A DNA stretch of 47,292 nucleotides from Phycisphaerales bacterium (lineage in GTDB: Bacteria; Planctomycetota; Phycisphaerae; SM23-33; FEN-1343), in NCBI GenBank assembly GCA_003171335.1, contig PMYD01000080.1:1-47292 (forward strand). The letters are read 5' to 3'. Under the pieces are notes generated by a model, which made no database searches, was not told the DNA's origin, and was given only the letters and a program-made list of their open reading frames with translations. Both the position numbers and the translations under genes were made by a program. Numbering within the stretch: the first letter of the stretch is position 1; each line of letters starts with the position of its first letter. This document shows, piece after piece, positions 1 through 8,017 of this stretch.

Positions 1-207
1 CGTTTGGGGGGCGGGGGGCCCTGCACGCACATGTTCTGCGCTCCTGATTTCCGCCGAATCGAGAGTCTGGGATGCCCGCTGCGGCCTCGCGCAGGACAGG
101 ACATAGGCGCCAAGACCCGATTCAGTCACCATGTGCGCATTATACCCCAGTCGTCGGCACTGTCAACTGACGATCTGGCAAGATGTTCTGGCAGGAATTG
201 CGGGCGA

Positions 208-735
208 TCAGGGCTCCCAGGTTGGCTCAACTTCATCGAGGTCTTCACGGCGGGAGAAGTCGAGGAAGTCGCCATCCTCCTGGCACGTATAGCGCGAGGC
301 CGGCCCGCGGCCGGTCAGGCCGGCAGAAGCTGCCGAAGTTGTCGGTGGCGGGGACCGCGACGGCGGATCCTGCCAAAGGCCGCAGTGCTTGAGGATCTTG
401 CGGATGATGTCATCCTGTCGGGCCTCGATGAAGGCGAGGATCTTCATGGTCCCGCCGCACCGGGGGCATAGCAGCGGGTCAGCCTGGTAGATGCGCTTGA
501 TGAGCATGGCCCAACGGCGGCGGTCCATCCGGGCCGAAGGGACGGCGAGTTTCTGCTTTGGGTTGATGTCGCCCTGCCCTTGCGGGGAACAAGCGGTGGC
601 CTTCCTGGCTGTGATGCCGCGCGCCTTGTTGGAATAGCGGCCGTAATAGCGGATGAGGTGCTCGCCCTGATTGGGGATGTGCTGGGTCAGCTCTGCCAGG
701 AAGTCCAGGGGTGCAAAGAGCTGGTAGTTACGCGC
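208..735 (-). pseudogene. IS91-type (Y2) transposase, C-terminal fragment
   Basis: The frame encodes the C-terminal part of an IS91/IS801-type transposase, the rolling-circle Y2 family. Visible signatures are the FLAELTQHIPNQGEHLIRYY stretch, then RYSNKARG, and a late WAMLIKRIYQ followed by the zinc-knuckle-like LLCPRCGG. All of these are usual near the C-terminus of this family. The N-terminal two thirds, including the HUH and catalytic tyrosine regions, are absent. The open frame runs to 822, but residues upstream of about 735 do not look like the family, so the break probably lies there. It stands 3' of the S53 peptidase gene on the same strand. This is a relic and cannot mobilise itself. 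Family assignment is from remembered motifs and is fairly firm; the exact break is not. Confidence 0.75.
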
Positions 736-888
736 CACGCCGCCGAGCAGGTTCCCGCTGGCCGGCTTCCAAAAGCGACCGCCAAGCCAGGGCGGGCAGG
801 CGGGCCAGCAGGCCCGCGACAAATCGCGACACGTTGGCCCACGTTTTAAGCCTCGCGTCGTGCCGTCCGTAACAGGGAACGGACGGGA

Positions 889-2481
889 TCAGACTATCTC
901 CAGGACACTGCCGGCAAGGACATCGCCCGCCACAAGAACATCCAATGCAACTCTTGGCAGACTGCTGGGGGCGGCAGCCGCAGGAGGGTCTGAAGCGGAG
1001 AAGTCCTCGATCCTGAATGCAGTTCCGGATGTCTCGGCTGGGACAGGAGCCGGTTGCATCGGTTCGCCCCAAGGCATGAGGTCGGGGGCGCTGCCGCTTT
1101 GCGCAAAGGGTGTCGCAAAGTCTGCTTGAACTCCGGGTGCAGCGGCTGACACCGGTCCCATTGGCAGCGACGACGCCACAGCCATGCCCGTAACCGGCGA
1201 TATCGCCCCCAGGACTCCGGCTGGCGCCATCACGGTAGAAGTCGCGCTGAACGCTGCCAAATCCTGTACCACGAGGTTGGCCTTCGGGCTGCCCAAACCG
1301 GTCACCAGGTCGTAACCCGGGCCAGCAGAGTAGCCGTTGCTGCCGCTGATGATGTCGTGGAAGTCGCCAGGCAGCCCGTACAGCGCGGTCAGGACATCCT
1401 GGGCCCCGTTTAACGGCGCTTTGCCAGCCAGAACGCGGGCCTGATCGGCGGTGGCAACAAGGGCAGCCCATTGAGGCGCTCCTATGCTTGTGCCGCCCAC
1501 CTGGTACCACTTGCCGCGACCATTGGCGAGAGAATAGACAGCCACACCGGTAGCAGGGTCGGCATCATAGGCCACGTCGGGGTTCGTACGCGATGCACCG
1601 CCTAATGTCACGCTGCCCTGGTAGGAAGGCTTGGATTCATACAGGCTGATGCCGCCTCCGCTGTCGTTCCAAGCCGTCTCGCTGACGTACTGCCCTGAAG
1701 GCAGTCCCAGGGTGAGACTTGTTCCACCCACCGCGATTACGCCGGGCGACGTGGAAGGATATTCCGCCGGGGCACCGTAGTCGCCGGAAGCCGAAAGGAA
1801 GGTGACGCCCATCTGCTGGAAGTGGCTGTCGTATGCGGTCTCACCAGAGAATTCCTTACCGCCCCAACTCATCGAGACAGCTACGACATTCGGTTGGGCC
1901 TTGGCGTAGTCCACGGCGGCTATCAGATCGGCCATGCTGCTGGACTTGGCCTCGACCAGGAGAATGTGGGCACCGGGGGCAATGGCGTGGGCCCACTCTA
2001 CATCCAGAGCGGTTTCCAGGGCCCAGCCTGAATTGGTCGGAATCTTGCGGGCCATCATGAACGTGGTAACGGCAAGAACACCGTTGCCATCGGTGTTGGA
2101 AATACTAAAGGGAGAGTCGAACGTGGCTAGTTCAGTGGCGATGTTCGGGTCCGCGTAGGCATCGACAATGGCGATTGTCTGGCCTGTCCCTAGAAGAATA
2201 GGCTTCCCATCTTTGCCCGTGAAACCCAACTGATCGATCCCGTACGCATGGGCCATCTGGGCCGGCGTGTAGCCTGGTATAATCACCGTGCCTGCACCCC
2301 CTCCTCCGTGATTGGCAGGGCCGATGCCGCTAGTCACCACCAGCAGAGGGCTGCACTCCACCATGTCCGGCATCCCCGAGGCGGAAAGCAGTTGCCGAGG
2401 TTCCAGCCGCTCAAAGTGCGCGTGAGTGGCCTTGGTCGGCGGGGTAGAAACGTGATCCTGAACTGTAGACTGAGTTACCAA
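889..2481 (-). CDS. Secreted S53 (sedolisin/kumamolisin-like) serine peptidase
   Basis: This is a serine-carboxyl peptidase of family S53. With the start used here, the Glu156/Asp160 pair lies in ETALDVEW, the oxyanion Asp234 in SASGDYG, and the nucleophile Ser332 in GGTSIGAPQ. The C-terminal calcium-site pattern (FHDI, GYSAGPGYD, TGLGSP) is also present. Residues 26-34 read LEPRQLLSA, the planctomycete N-terminal surface-protein motif. The usual S53 activation prodomain (about 150-190 residues) is missing: the catalytic domain starts about 50 residues after the motif. About 120 low-complexity residues follow the domain. The open frame extends upstream to a TTG at 2559 with no ribosome site. 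I prefer the TTG at 2481, which has AGGAG at 2489-2493 with 7 nt spacing and places the motif at the usual distance from the N-terminus. The protein is probably exported and may degrade protein at acidic pH, as the family does. Confidence 0.85.
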   Translation of the reverse strand: MVTQSTVQDHVSTPPTKATHAHFERLEPRQLLSASGMPDMVECSPLLVVTSGIGPANHGGGGAGTVIIPGYTPAQMAHAYGIDQLGFTGKDGKPILLGTGQTIAIVDAYADPNIATELATFDSPFSISNTDGNGVLAVTTFMMARKIPTNSGWALETALDVEWAHAIAPGAHILLVEAKSSSMADLIAAVDYAKAQPNVVAVSMSWGGKEFSGETAYDSHFQQMGVTFLSASGDYGAPAEYPSTSPGVIAVGGTSLTLGLPSGQYVSETAWNDSGGGISLYESKPSYQGSVTLGGASRTNPDVAYDADPATGVAVYSLANGRGKWYQVGGTSIGAPQWAALVATADQARVLAGKAPLNGAQDVLTALYGLPGDFHDIISGSNGYSAGPGYDLVTGLGSPKANLVVQDLAAFSATSTVMAPAGVLGAISPVTGMAVASSLPMGPVSAAAPGVQADFATPFAQSGSAPDLMPWGEPMQPAPVPAETSGTAFRIEDFSASDPPAAAAPSSLPRVALDVLVAGDVLAGSVLEIV

Positions 2482-2599
2482 GTCAGCACTCCTATCCGGA
2501 ACTCCCGGTTGCCTCTCACTCGCGACCGTCGCGGACGTGTAAACATGATTATACCTCAATTCTCAGATCTGACAAGATGGCTGGACATGACCGAGTGGC

Positions 2600-2970
2600 G
2601 TGATTGGTTCTGGCTGCCAGGAAAACCGTGAGGTTTAGCCGCCGTCCGTACCGGTTAGCGCGAGGGTGGACTTCTGCGCGGCAGACGGCTGGAAAGTGGG
2701 CAGGGTCGACCGCCCCGTCGATGTCCAGCAGCACCGGGTCGGTGTAGTAGTTCATCGTCAGTTCGATCCGGCTGTGCCGCATCGCCGCCATCGCGGTGCG
2801 AGGGTGGACGCCAGCGGCTGAAAGGTGCGTGCCGAACGTGTGCCGCAGGGTGTGGATGTCCGCCACGCGGTCGCGCCCATCCCGTTTGGCGATCCCGGCG
2901 GCCTTGAGGTCAGAGTCGAAAACGCGGATGGCCAGCGCGTGATGGAAGAGTTTCTCTTCCAGCCGTTTGC
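2600..2970 (-). pseudogene. Tyrosine recombinase/integrase, C-terminal fragment
   Basis: The frame carries the C-terminal catalytic box of a phage-type tyrosine recombinase: HTLRHTFGTHLSAAG with the catalytic Arg and His, then MRHSRIELTMNYYTD with the second His and the nucleophilic Tyr nine residues later. A family-like stretch (HALAIRVFDSDLKAAGI) precedes it. The first catalytic Arg and the whole core-binding domain are missing. The reading frame stays open on both sides (2549-3319), but the flanking residues are not integrase-like. The relic overlaps the 3' side of the S53 gene promoter region and ends against the divergent sigma-domain gene. It is a remnant of a mobile element with no attachment site recognised. 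Confidence 0.75.
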
Positions 2971-3075
2971 TTGACGGAATGGACCCTGGTCGAAGACAAT
3001 TGCATGTCGAAGGACATGAGGATTGCCGCCGGAGTAGCGAGTCTGCCAGACCGGACCACATGAGCAGGAGGGTGA

Positions 3076-3795
3076 GTGTTGACGGAGGCTGCCGTGCGCC
3101 TCGAGAATCTGGCCAGTCGCGACCGCGTGGAGGAAACGTACAAACTCCATGCCGCCGCGATTTGGCGATTCTGTTTTCGCCTGCTTCTCGACCGACATGC
3201 CGCCGAAGATGTGATGGAACGCGTTTTCGTGCGTATGGCCGAGCGATGGAACAGCCTGGAGAGCAGGGACGATGTGGGGTTGCGGAATTGGCTCTACGGG
3301 GAGGCGCGGAACGTCGCACGTTCTCATCTCCGGGAGGCGCATAAGCATTTTGAAGCTTTGCACGAAATCTGGCGGCTGGGGCATGGACAGTACCAAGGGA
3401 ATCCGGGGCCGCCAGTCGAGATCGATCCGCCGTTGGTGTACGAAGCCATGGCAGAGTTTGTGGAAGCCAAGCTTGAGGCGACAGGCAAAGGGTTTGGGGT
3501 CGATGTCGGCGGTTCCAAGAGCCAGGTATATGAGCCGGAACTGGCGCCAGCCGGGAAGCTGGTGATTGCGGCCAGGCCCAGTCTGCGGTTCATCAAGAAA
3601 GTGGCCGACAGCGACTGGCACTACCAGGGTGCCGGGATCAAGTTGGGCGATGCCGCCTCCGCGCTGTGCTGGTGGCGAGATGCCAACAACAGCGCATACC
3701 AGGTGGTCTATGGCGACCTGACGATCAAGACCCGCGACCCGCAAGACCTGCCAAGCCTTCTGGTGCCGCACAAGGATGCGCCGCCATTGCCCTAG
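3076..3795 (+). CDS. Sigma-70 region 2-like protein with unrelated C-terminal domain
   Basis: Residues 15-90 resemble region 2 of an ECF sigma factor: an acidic/aromatic helix (AAAIWRFCFRLL), the DRHAAEDVMERVFVRMAERW segment matching the region 2.2-2.3 pattern, and then NWLYGEARNVARSHLRE as in region 2.4. No sigma region 4 follows. Instead there is a roughly 110-residue domain with DVGGSKSQVYEPEL and YQVVYGDLTIKTRDPQDLP, which I cannot assign. The start is GTG at 3076, with AGGAGG at 3066-3071. A TTG immediately after, at 3079, would give better spacing. Without region 4 it should not recognise a -35 element in the normal way, so it may be a fusion made by recombination next to the integrase relic, or a regulator that binds core RNA polymerase. 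The region 2 call is moderate; the function is not known. Confidence 0.6.
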   Translation: MLTEAAVRLENLASRDRVEETYKLHAAAIWRFCFRLLLDRHAAEDVMERVFVRMAERWNSLESRDDVGLRNWLYGEARNVARSHLREAHKHFEALHEIWRLGHGQYQGNPGPPVEIDPPLVYEAMAEFVEAKLEATGKGFGVDVGGSKSQVYEPELAPAGKLVIAARPSLRFIKKVADSDWHYQGAGIKLGDAASALCWWRDANNSAYQVVYGDLTIKTRDPQDLPSLLVPHKDAPPLP

Positions 3796-4190
3796 GATCA
3801 GCCGATGAAAGAAGCTTGCTACGCCGCCCTCGGGTTTGACAAGTACTGGTGGAGCCAGGATGTGATAAGGTACTTGACCAGGGCCCAGCGGTCAGTAGAA
3901 TGCTGCGGCTAAGGCGCGCTGGTTTGCAGGCGAGCCAATGTTGAGCAAGCTAAGTATCTGGCGGCACTTGAGGCAGCCTGAGTTGCTGGGTGCCGAAACG
4001 CGCATCGGCGGTGCGCGAATCTTTGTAAGTACTGCATAATGCAATACTTAGAACTATGCCTGCTGCTTCGGCCCGAGAACGAGAGCATCACAGTGAGAAC
4101 AGTTCTCCCTCGGCTCCTCAGCCGTGTTGCCCCCCAGCCGCTTTGTGCGGCCAGGCGCAATCGCGTTTTTTGCAATGAAGGGGAACGCTA
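3796..4190. other. Intergenic region with an inverted repeat
   Basis: No gene is convincing here. A 35-codon frame at 3805-3912 lacks a good ribosome site and any recognisable sequence. At 4026-4050 there is a 25-bp near-perfect inverted repeat (TAAGTACTGCA and its complement with one mismatch, around a 3-nt centre). It lies about 140 bp before the glycosyltransferase start and could be an operator or a small hairpin. The base composition is less GC-rich than the flanks. Confidence 0.4.
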
Positions 4191-5351
4191 GTGCGCTTGC
4201 TTGTCGATGCAGTCATGATGCAGAGTCCAGGGGGCGTCCAACTGGTCGAAGAGTTGATCCGGTCAGCGCACGAGTCCGCGCCTGAGCAGTGCGATGTGGT
4301 GGCCTTGATGCGGTCGGACTGGCGGCCATGGCCGGGATCCGAGAAGTTGAACATTGTCTCCGTGGCCCCCCCGAAAGGCCGCTGGTTCGGCAAGAGGCAA
4401 TGGTATGACGTGCTTCTGCCCAAACTGGCCAAGGCGCAGAAGGCGGATGTTCTTTATTCGATGAGCGGAATCGTCTCGGCGGAGATGTGCAAGTCGTCCG
4501 GGGTCGTCACCACGGCCAACAACATGATGCCTTTTACGCAGGAGCGGCTGCGCACCTACCCGCTGACCTCGAGGACCCGGTGGCGTTACGCGGTGCTGCG
4601 GCACGTGCTGGTGGCCAGCATGAAGAAGGCCGACGCGATCGTGCTGCATTCCAGGCATGCCCAGAACATGATCGAGCCCCATTCCGGGGACCTGTCGTCA
4701 AAACTGTTCGTGGTGCTGACCGGGGTGCCCCGGGATGTGAAAGTCGATCCGGCTACTCCGCCTCCTCATCCCTACGAAAAGGCCCCGTACTTCCTGTATC
4801 TATCAGCCATTTACGCGTACAAGAACCACGTGAAGTTCATCGAGGCTTATCGCCACGCTCTGAACGAGGAAGCATCGCTGCCGGACCTTCTCATCGCCGG
4901 CCCAAAGGCCGAAGAGCACTATTTCGACGAGATTCTTGCGGCCATCAAGCAGTGGGGCCTTGAGAGCAAGGTAAAGTACATCGGCTATCTGGACCGAAAA
5001 GACGTCCCGGCATGGATCTACCACGCGGACATCAATTTTTTTCCCAGCCTTTGCGAAACCAGCTCCCTGGTTGTGGTCGAAATACTAGGATCCGGCGGCG
5101 TGCTGGCGTGCTCCAATGTGCCGCCGATGCCGGAAGTCGCCTCGTACGCGGCCGAACTGTTCGATCCCTACTCCGCCGAGACGATGAAACCGGCAATCCT
5201 GAAGCTCTGGCGCGACCGCCGGCGCAAAGAGGAATTGAGGTCCCTGGCGTTCGCACGGGCGGCAGAGCTTTCATGGAATGCGTGCGGCAAAGTGATTTGG
5301 CAGGCGGCCGCGAAAGCCCATGCCGCTTTTATCGCCAGATCGAAAGAATAG
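4191..5351 (+). CDS. Glycosyltransferase family 4 protein
   Basis: This is a GT-B fold glycosyltransferase of the GT1/GT4 superfamily, 386 residues, the usual length. The N-terminal half has the Rossmann-like start (MRLLVDAV, then SPGGVQ). The C-terminal half has the donor-binding signatures: YFLYLSAIYAYKNH, LLIAGPK, then KYIGYLDRKDVPAWIYHAD and FFPSLCETSSLVVVEILGSG. The last is a variant of the E-x7-E motif that binds the nucleotide sugar. The start is GTG at 4191 after a purine-rich GAAGGGGAA. The sugar dehydratase begins 4 nt after its stop, so the genes are probably co-transcribed with the nucleotidyltransferase. It likely adds a sugar made by its neighbours to a surface glycan. Donor and acceptor cannot be told from sequence. 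Confidence 0.88.
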   Translation: MRLLVDAVMMQSPGGVQLVEELIRSAHESAPEQCDVVALMRSDWRPWPGSEKLNIVSVAPPKGRWFGKRQWYDVLLPKLAKAQKADVLYSMSGIVSAEMCKSSGVVTTANNMMPFTQERLRTYPLTSRTRWRYAVLRHVLVASMKKADAIVLHSRHAQNMIEPHSGDLSSKLFVVLTGVPRDVKVDPATPPPHPYEKAPYFLYLSAIYAYKNHVKFIEAYRHALNEEASLPDLLIAGPKAEEHYFDEILAAIKQWGLESKVKYIGYLDRKDVPAWIYHADINFFPSLCETSSLVVVEILGSGGVLACSNVPPMPEVASYAAELFDPYSAETMKPAILKLWRDRRRKEELRSLAFARAAELSWNACGKVIWQAAAKAHAAFIARSKE

Positions 5352-5355
5352 CTGG

Positions 5356-6345
5356 ATGCTCAAGAACAAGAAAGTCCTGGTGACCGGAGCGGGCGGCTTC
5401 ATCGGCTCGCACCTGGTGGAGACACTGCTGGCCCGCGGGGCCGCCGTGCGGGCGTTCGTCCGCTACAATGGGCGCGACGACTGGGGCATGCTCGCCGACC
5501 TGCCGGCCCAAAGCCAGAAGAGCATCGAGGTGATCAGCGGGGATGTCCGCGACCCCTTCTTCGTCCGCAAGGCCGTGGAGGGATGTGACTGTGTCTTTCA
5601 CCTGGCCGCACTGATCGGCATCCCGTACAGTTACGTCGCCCCCAGCGATTACGTGGCCGTGAACGTCCAGGGAACGCTGAACGTGCTGCAGGCCTGCCGC
5701 GATGTCCGCACGCCCCGCGTCGTGCACACTTCCACGAGCGAGGCCTACGGCACGGCCTTGTATGTCCCCATCGACGAGAAGCACCCGCTGCAGGGCCAAT
5801 CGCCCTACTCGGCCAGCAAGATCGGCGCTGACAAGATGGCCGAATCCTACTACAACAGCTTCGAGCTGCCCGTGGTGACGGTTCGGCCGTTTAACACCTT
5901 TGGCCCCCGCCAGTCGGCCCGGGCCTTCATGCCGACGGCAATCACCCAGGCCCTGACCGCCGACAAGATCACGATGGGATCGATGGACCCCATCCGCGAC
6001 ATGACCTTTGTCAAAGATACGGCGGAGGGCTTCATCACCGTGGGCCTGTGCGACAAGGCCCTCGGCAAGACGGTCAACCTCGGCGTCGGATGCGGCCAGA
6101 CCATCGGCACGATGGTCCGAACGATCCTGCGGGTGCTGGGCAAAGAGAACATGCCCATCGAGGAGGATGCTTCGCGCGTGCGGCCGCCCAAGAGCGAGGT
6201 GATGCGCCTGGTCAGTGACAATCGCCTGGCGCACGAGCTGTGTGGATGGGTGCCAAAGTACTCCCTTGAAGAGGGCATCGCCCAGACGGTTGAGTGGGTG
6301 AAGAAGAATCTTCACCGCTACCGCCCTAACCGCTATGGTGTATGA
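5356..6345 (+). CDS. NAD-dependent sugar-nucleotide 4,6-dehydratase, LegB-like
   Basis: This is an extended short-chain dehydrogenase/reductase of 329 residues. The NAD-binding GxxGxxG is at residues 11-17 (GAGGFIG), TSTSEAYG at about 125-132, and the catalytic Tyr151/Lys155 in YSASK. VRPFNTFGPRQS and the RDMTFVKDTAEGF segment are typical of the dehydratase/epimerase group that includes LegB, which acts on GDP-GlcNAc in legionaminic acid synthesis. A start further upstream at 5320 is open, but ATG at 5356 gives a protein that begins directly with the Rossmann strand and lies 4 nt after the glycosyltransferase stop. A nucleotidyltransferase follows. Together they probably activate a sugar phosphate and convert it to a 4-keto-6-deoxy sugar. 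I infer LegB-like rather than assign the name, because the rest of a legionaminate pathway is not in the window. Confidence 0.82.
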   Translation: MLKNKKVLVTGAGGFIGSHLVETLLARGAAVRAFVRYNGRDDWGMLADLPAQSQKSIEVISGDVRDPFFVRKAVEGCDCVFHLAALIGIPYSYVAPSDYVAVNVQGTLNVLQACRDVRTPRVVHTSTSEAYGTALYVPIDEKHPLQGQSPYSASKIGADKMAESYYNSFELPVVTVRPFNTFGPRQSARAFMPTAITQALTADKITMGSMDPIRDMTFVKDTAEGFITVGLCDKALGKTVNLGVGCGQTIGTMVRTILRVLGKENMPIEEDASRVRPPKSEVMRLVSDNRLAHELCGWVPKYSLEEGIAQTVEWVKKNLHRYRPNRYGV

Positions 6346-6367
6346 AACCCACGCGGCAGGTCCCTGC

Positions 6368-7084
6368 ATGAAAGACATTCGCGTCGTCATCCTGGCGGGC
6401 GGCAAAGGCACGCGGCTGCGGCCTTACACCACGGTGTTCCCCAAGCCGCTCATGCCGATCGACGATATGCCGATCCTCGAGGTGGTCCTGCGGCAACTCA
6501 AATTCTTCGGCTTTCGGAAGATCACCATTTCAGTGAATCACCTGGCCGACCTGATCCGGACCTTCTTCGGCGATGGCCGCAAGCTGGGCCTGGACATCAG
6601 CTACTGCGTGGAAGATAAGCCCCTGGGCACGGCCGGGTCGGTCTCGCTGGTCGAGGATATTACCGAGTATTTCCTGGTGATGAACGGCGACCTGCTGACG
6701 ACGCTCGACTACGGCGCCATGATGCGATGGCACATGGAGAGCCAGGCCACCGCGACCATCGGCGTGTTTCCGCGGGTCGTCAAGATCGACTTCGGCGTTC
6801 TGGAACTCGGCCCCGCCGGCCAGCTTGACCAGTACAAGGAAAAGCCCACGCTCGAGTTCCTGGTCAGCATGGGCGTGAACGCCTTTCACAAATCGGCGAT
6901 GGAGTTCATCCCGCGCGGCCAGTACCTCGACATCCCCACCCTCATGCTCAATCTCAAGAAGGCCGGCAAGACGGTGCTCGGCTATCGCTCGGACTGCCAG
7001 TGGCTGGACATCGGCAGGCCGGATGACTACGAGGAAGCCTTGTCGATCTTCGAACAGAACCGGCGTTTTTATCTCCGGGAGTAA
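6368..7084 (+). CDS. Sugar-1-phosphate nucleotidyltransferase
   Basis: This is a 238-residue member of the nucleotidyl transferase family, which joins an NTP to a sugar 1-phosphate. The signature loop LAGGKGTRLRPYT is at residues 9-21, with KPLMPIDDMPILE next and the metal-binding NGD in VMNGDLLT. The late SDCQWLDIGRPDDYEEA is typical of mannose-1-phosphate guanylyltransferase and GlcN-1-P guanylyltransferase relatives. An ATG at 6335 overlaps the preceding gene, but ATG at 6368 follows GGCAGG and starts just before the conserved first strand, so I chose it. It is the last gene of the three-gene glycan cassette and probably makes the nucleotide sugar used by the dehydratase. The base (G, U, C or dT) cannot be fixed from sequence. 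An IS66 relic begins directly after its stop codon. Confidence 0.85.
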   Translation: MKDIRVVILAGGKGTRLRPYTTVFPKPLMPIDDMPILEVVLRQLKFFGFRKITISVNHLADLIRTFFGDGRKLGLDISYCVEDKPLGTAGSVSLVEDITEYFLVMNGDLLTTLDYGAMMRWHMESQATATIGVFPRVVKIDFGVLELGPAGQLDQYKEKPTLEFLVSMGVNAFHKSAMEFIPRGQYLDIPTLMLNLKKAGKTVLGYRSDCQWLDIGRPDDYEEALSIFEQNRRFYLRE

Positions 7085-7332
7085 CCACGCCTGACAACGC
7101 CGCCGAGAACGCCCTGCGCCGCATCGCCATCGGCCGCAAGAACTGGCTGTTCGCCGGCAGCGACAACGGCGGGCGCACCGCCGCGGTCCTCTTCAGCATC
7201 ATCGCGACCTGCCAACGCCATGATGTGGAATCCTTCGCCTACCTTGGGGACGCGCTGACCTGCATTGCCAGCCATCCGTATCGTCGCTTGACCGAGCTAT
7301 TGACGGGACGATGGAAGCCGGCGGAGTCATGA
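7085..7332 (+). pseudogene. IS66-family transposase (TnpC), C-terminal fragment
   Basis: No start codon is present, but the frame ending at the TGA of 7330-7332 translates to the typical IS66 C-terminus: DNAAENALRRIAIGRKNWLF, then AGSDNGGRTAAVLFSI, YLGDALTCIASHP and LTELLTGRWKP. The conserved first Asp of the DNxxE motif is at 7093-7095. The fragment begins within 10 nt of the nucleotidyltransferase stop, so the rest of the element was lost at that junction. Its stop codon overlaps the stop of the convergent Cys-rich gene in a shared TCATGA (7327-7332). It is an inactive relic. Confidence 0.85.
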
Positions 7333-7611
7333 CCGGTCCTGTATCCGCTGCAATTGCTTGACCTGATCCCAGCCTGCGGGAGGGTCTTGGGCCGTCGAGT
7401 GCCACTTCGTCCCGCCTTCGATCCAATTCCTTCGCCAAGCCCTGTAAATCTCCTGACGGCGTGCCGGGCTTCCGGGGGCGGCGTCAGCATATCCGAACTG
7501 AATCCCGCAGCTCGGACAGATATCATCCGATGGCAAGTCCCCGACCCACGCCGGGGCGTGCAGGAGGTAACCACATACTGGGCATAACGGCTCTTTGCTC
7601 ATGGTGTCCAT
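7327..7611 (-). CDS. Small Cys-rich (CPxCG) protein, possible immunity protein
   Basis: This 94-residue protein has two zinc-ribbon half-sites, CPVCGY near residue 10 and CPSCGIQFGY near residue 32. RRNWIEGGTKW follows, as in small conserved proteins of the Cys-rich CPCC type. The ATG at 7611 has AGGAG seven nt upstream; a second ATG lies at 7602. The upstream toxin-like frame stops at 7599, so its stop overlaps this start and the two would be translationally coupled. Small Cys-rich proteins of this type often lie directly 3' of polymorphic toxin genes. I infer an immunity or antitoxin role from position only. The zinc-binding prediction is firm; the function is not. Confidence 0.6.
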   Translation of the reverse strand: MDTMSKEPLCPVCGYLLHAPAWVGDLPSDDICPSCGIQFGYADAAPGSPARRQEIYRAWRRNWIEGGTKWHSTAQDPPAGWDQVKQLQRIQDRS

Positions 7612-8017
7612 GGTGCTGCTCCTGCCTGGTGATTCCAGTAGTCGAGGTTCGTGGGATACTGGGGCCCGCCTGGGATGCCCGGGACGGCTGGACGTAGCTT
7701 GAAGAAGGTGCGTGTGGCACCGTCCGCCGTGTAGGAGCCGAACGTGTTTGTTGCCGGGTCATAAACACGGATCGTCCCATCTGACGCAATCTTCGTAAAC
7801 CCTGCGCCTGCGAATCCCGAAGGAAGTCCGATGCCATCTGCGAATATTCTTCGGCTGACTGGGCACCGAAATCTGCGCCATGATTGGTGAAGTGTTCTGC
7901 AAGGGTACTCTCATTCGCCCACGTTGCCGGCCCGCCCTGTACTCCGCCGGACGGATACCTTTCATCGGCGACTGAAGATCTCGTGGACCTGCCTTCCCGG
8001 TCGCTCCCATCTTCCTT
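7599..8017 (-). pseudogene. Polymorphic (RHS/CDI-type) toxin C-terminus, frameshifted
   Basis: Two overlapping minus-strand frames read as one C-terminal toxin module. The upstream frame gives PSGGVQGG, then LAEHFTNHGADFGAQSAEEY. The downstream frame gives FTKIASDGTIRVYDPATNTF, then GSYTADGATRTFF and YPTNLDYWNHQAG before a stop at 7599. The H-x3-HG-x-DFGA pattern and the IRVYDPATNTFG strand are familiar from C-terminal toxin domains of RHS and contact-dependent inhibition proteins. The join between frames lies at about 7810-7845, so there is a frameshift. The delivery part (RHS repeats or filamentous domain) is missing and a stop precedes the fragment near 8018. I see a broken cassette that kept its toxin tip and the next small gene. 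Toxin activity (probably nuclease) is inference. Confidence 0.6.

Noticed and set aside
3805-3912. 35-codon frame after the sigma-like gene
   Set aside because: Weak ribosome site and no recognisable sequence or neighbour relation.
5329-6411. Minus-strand frame opposite the 4,6-dehydratase gene
   Set aside because: Shadow frame, no motifs; the plus strand has the complete dehydrogenase signature.
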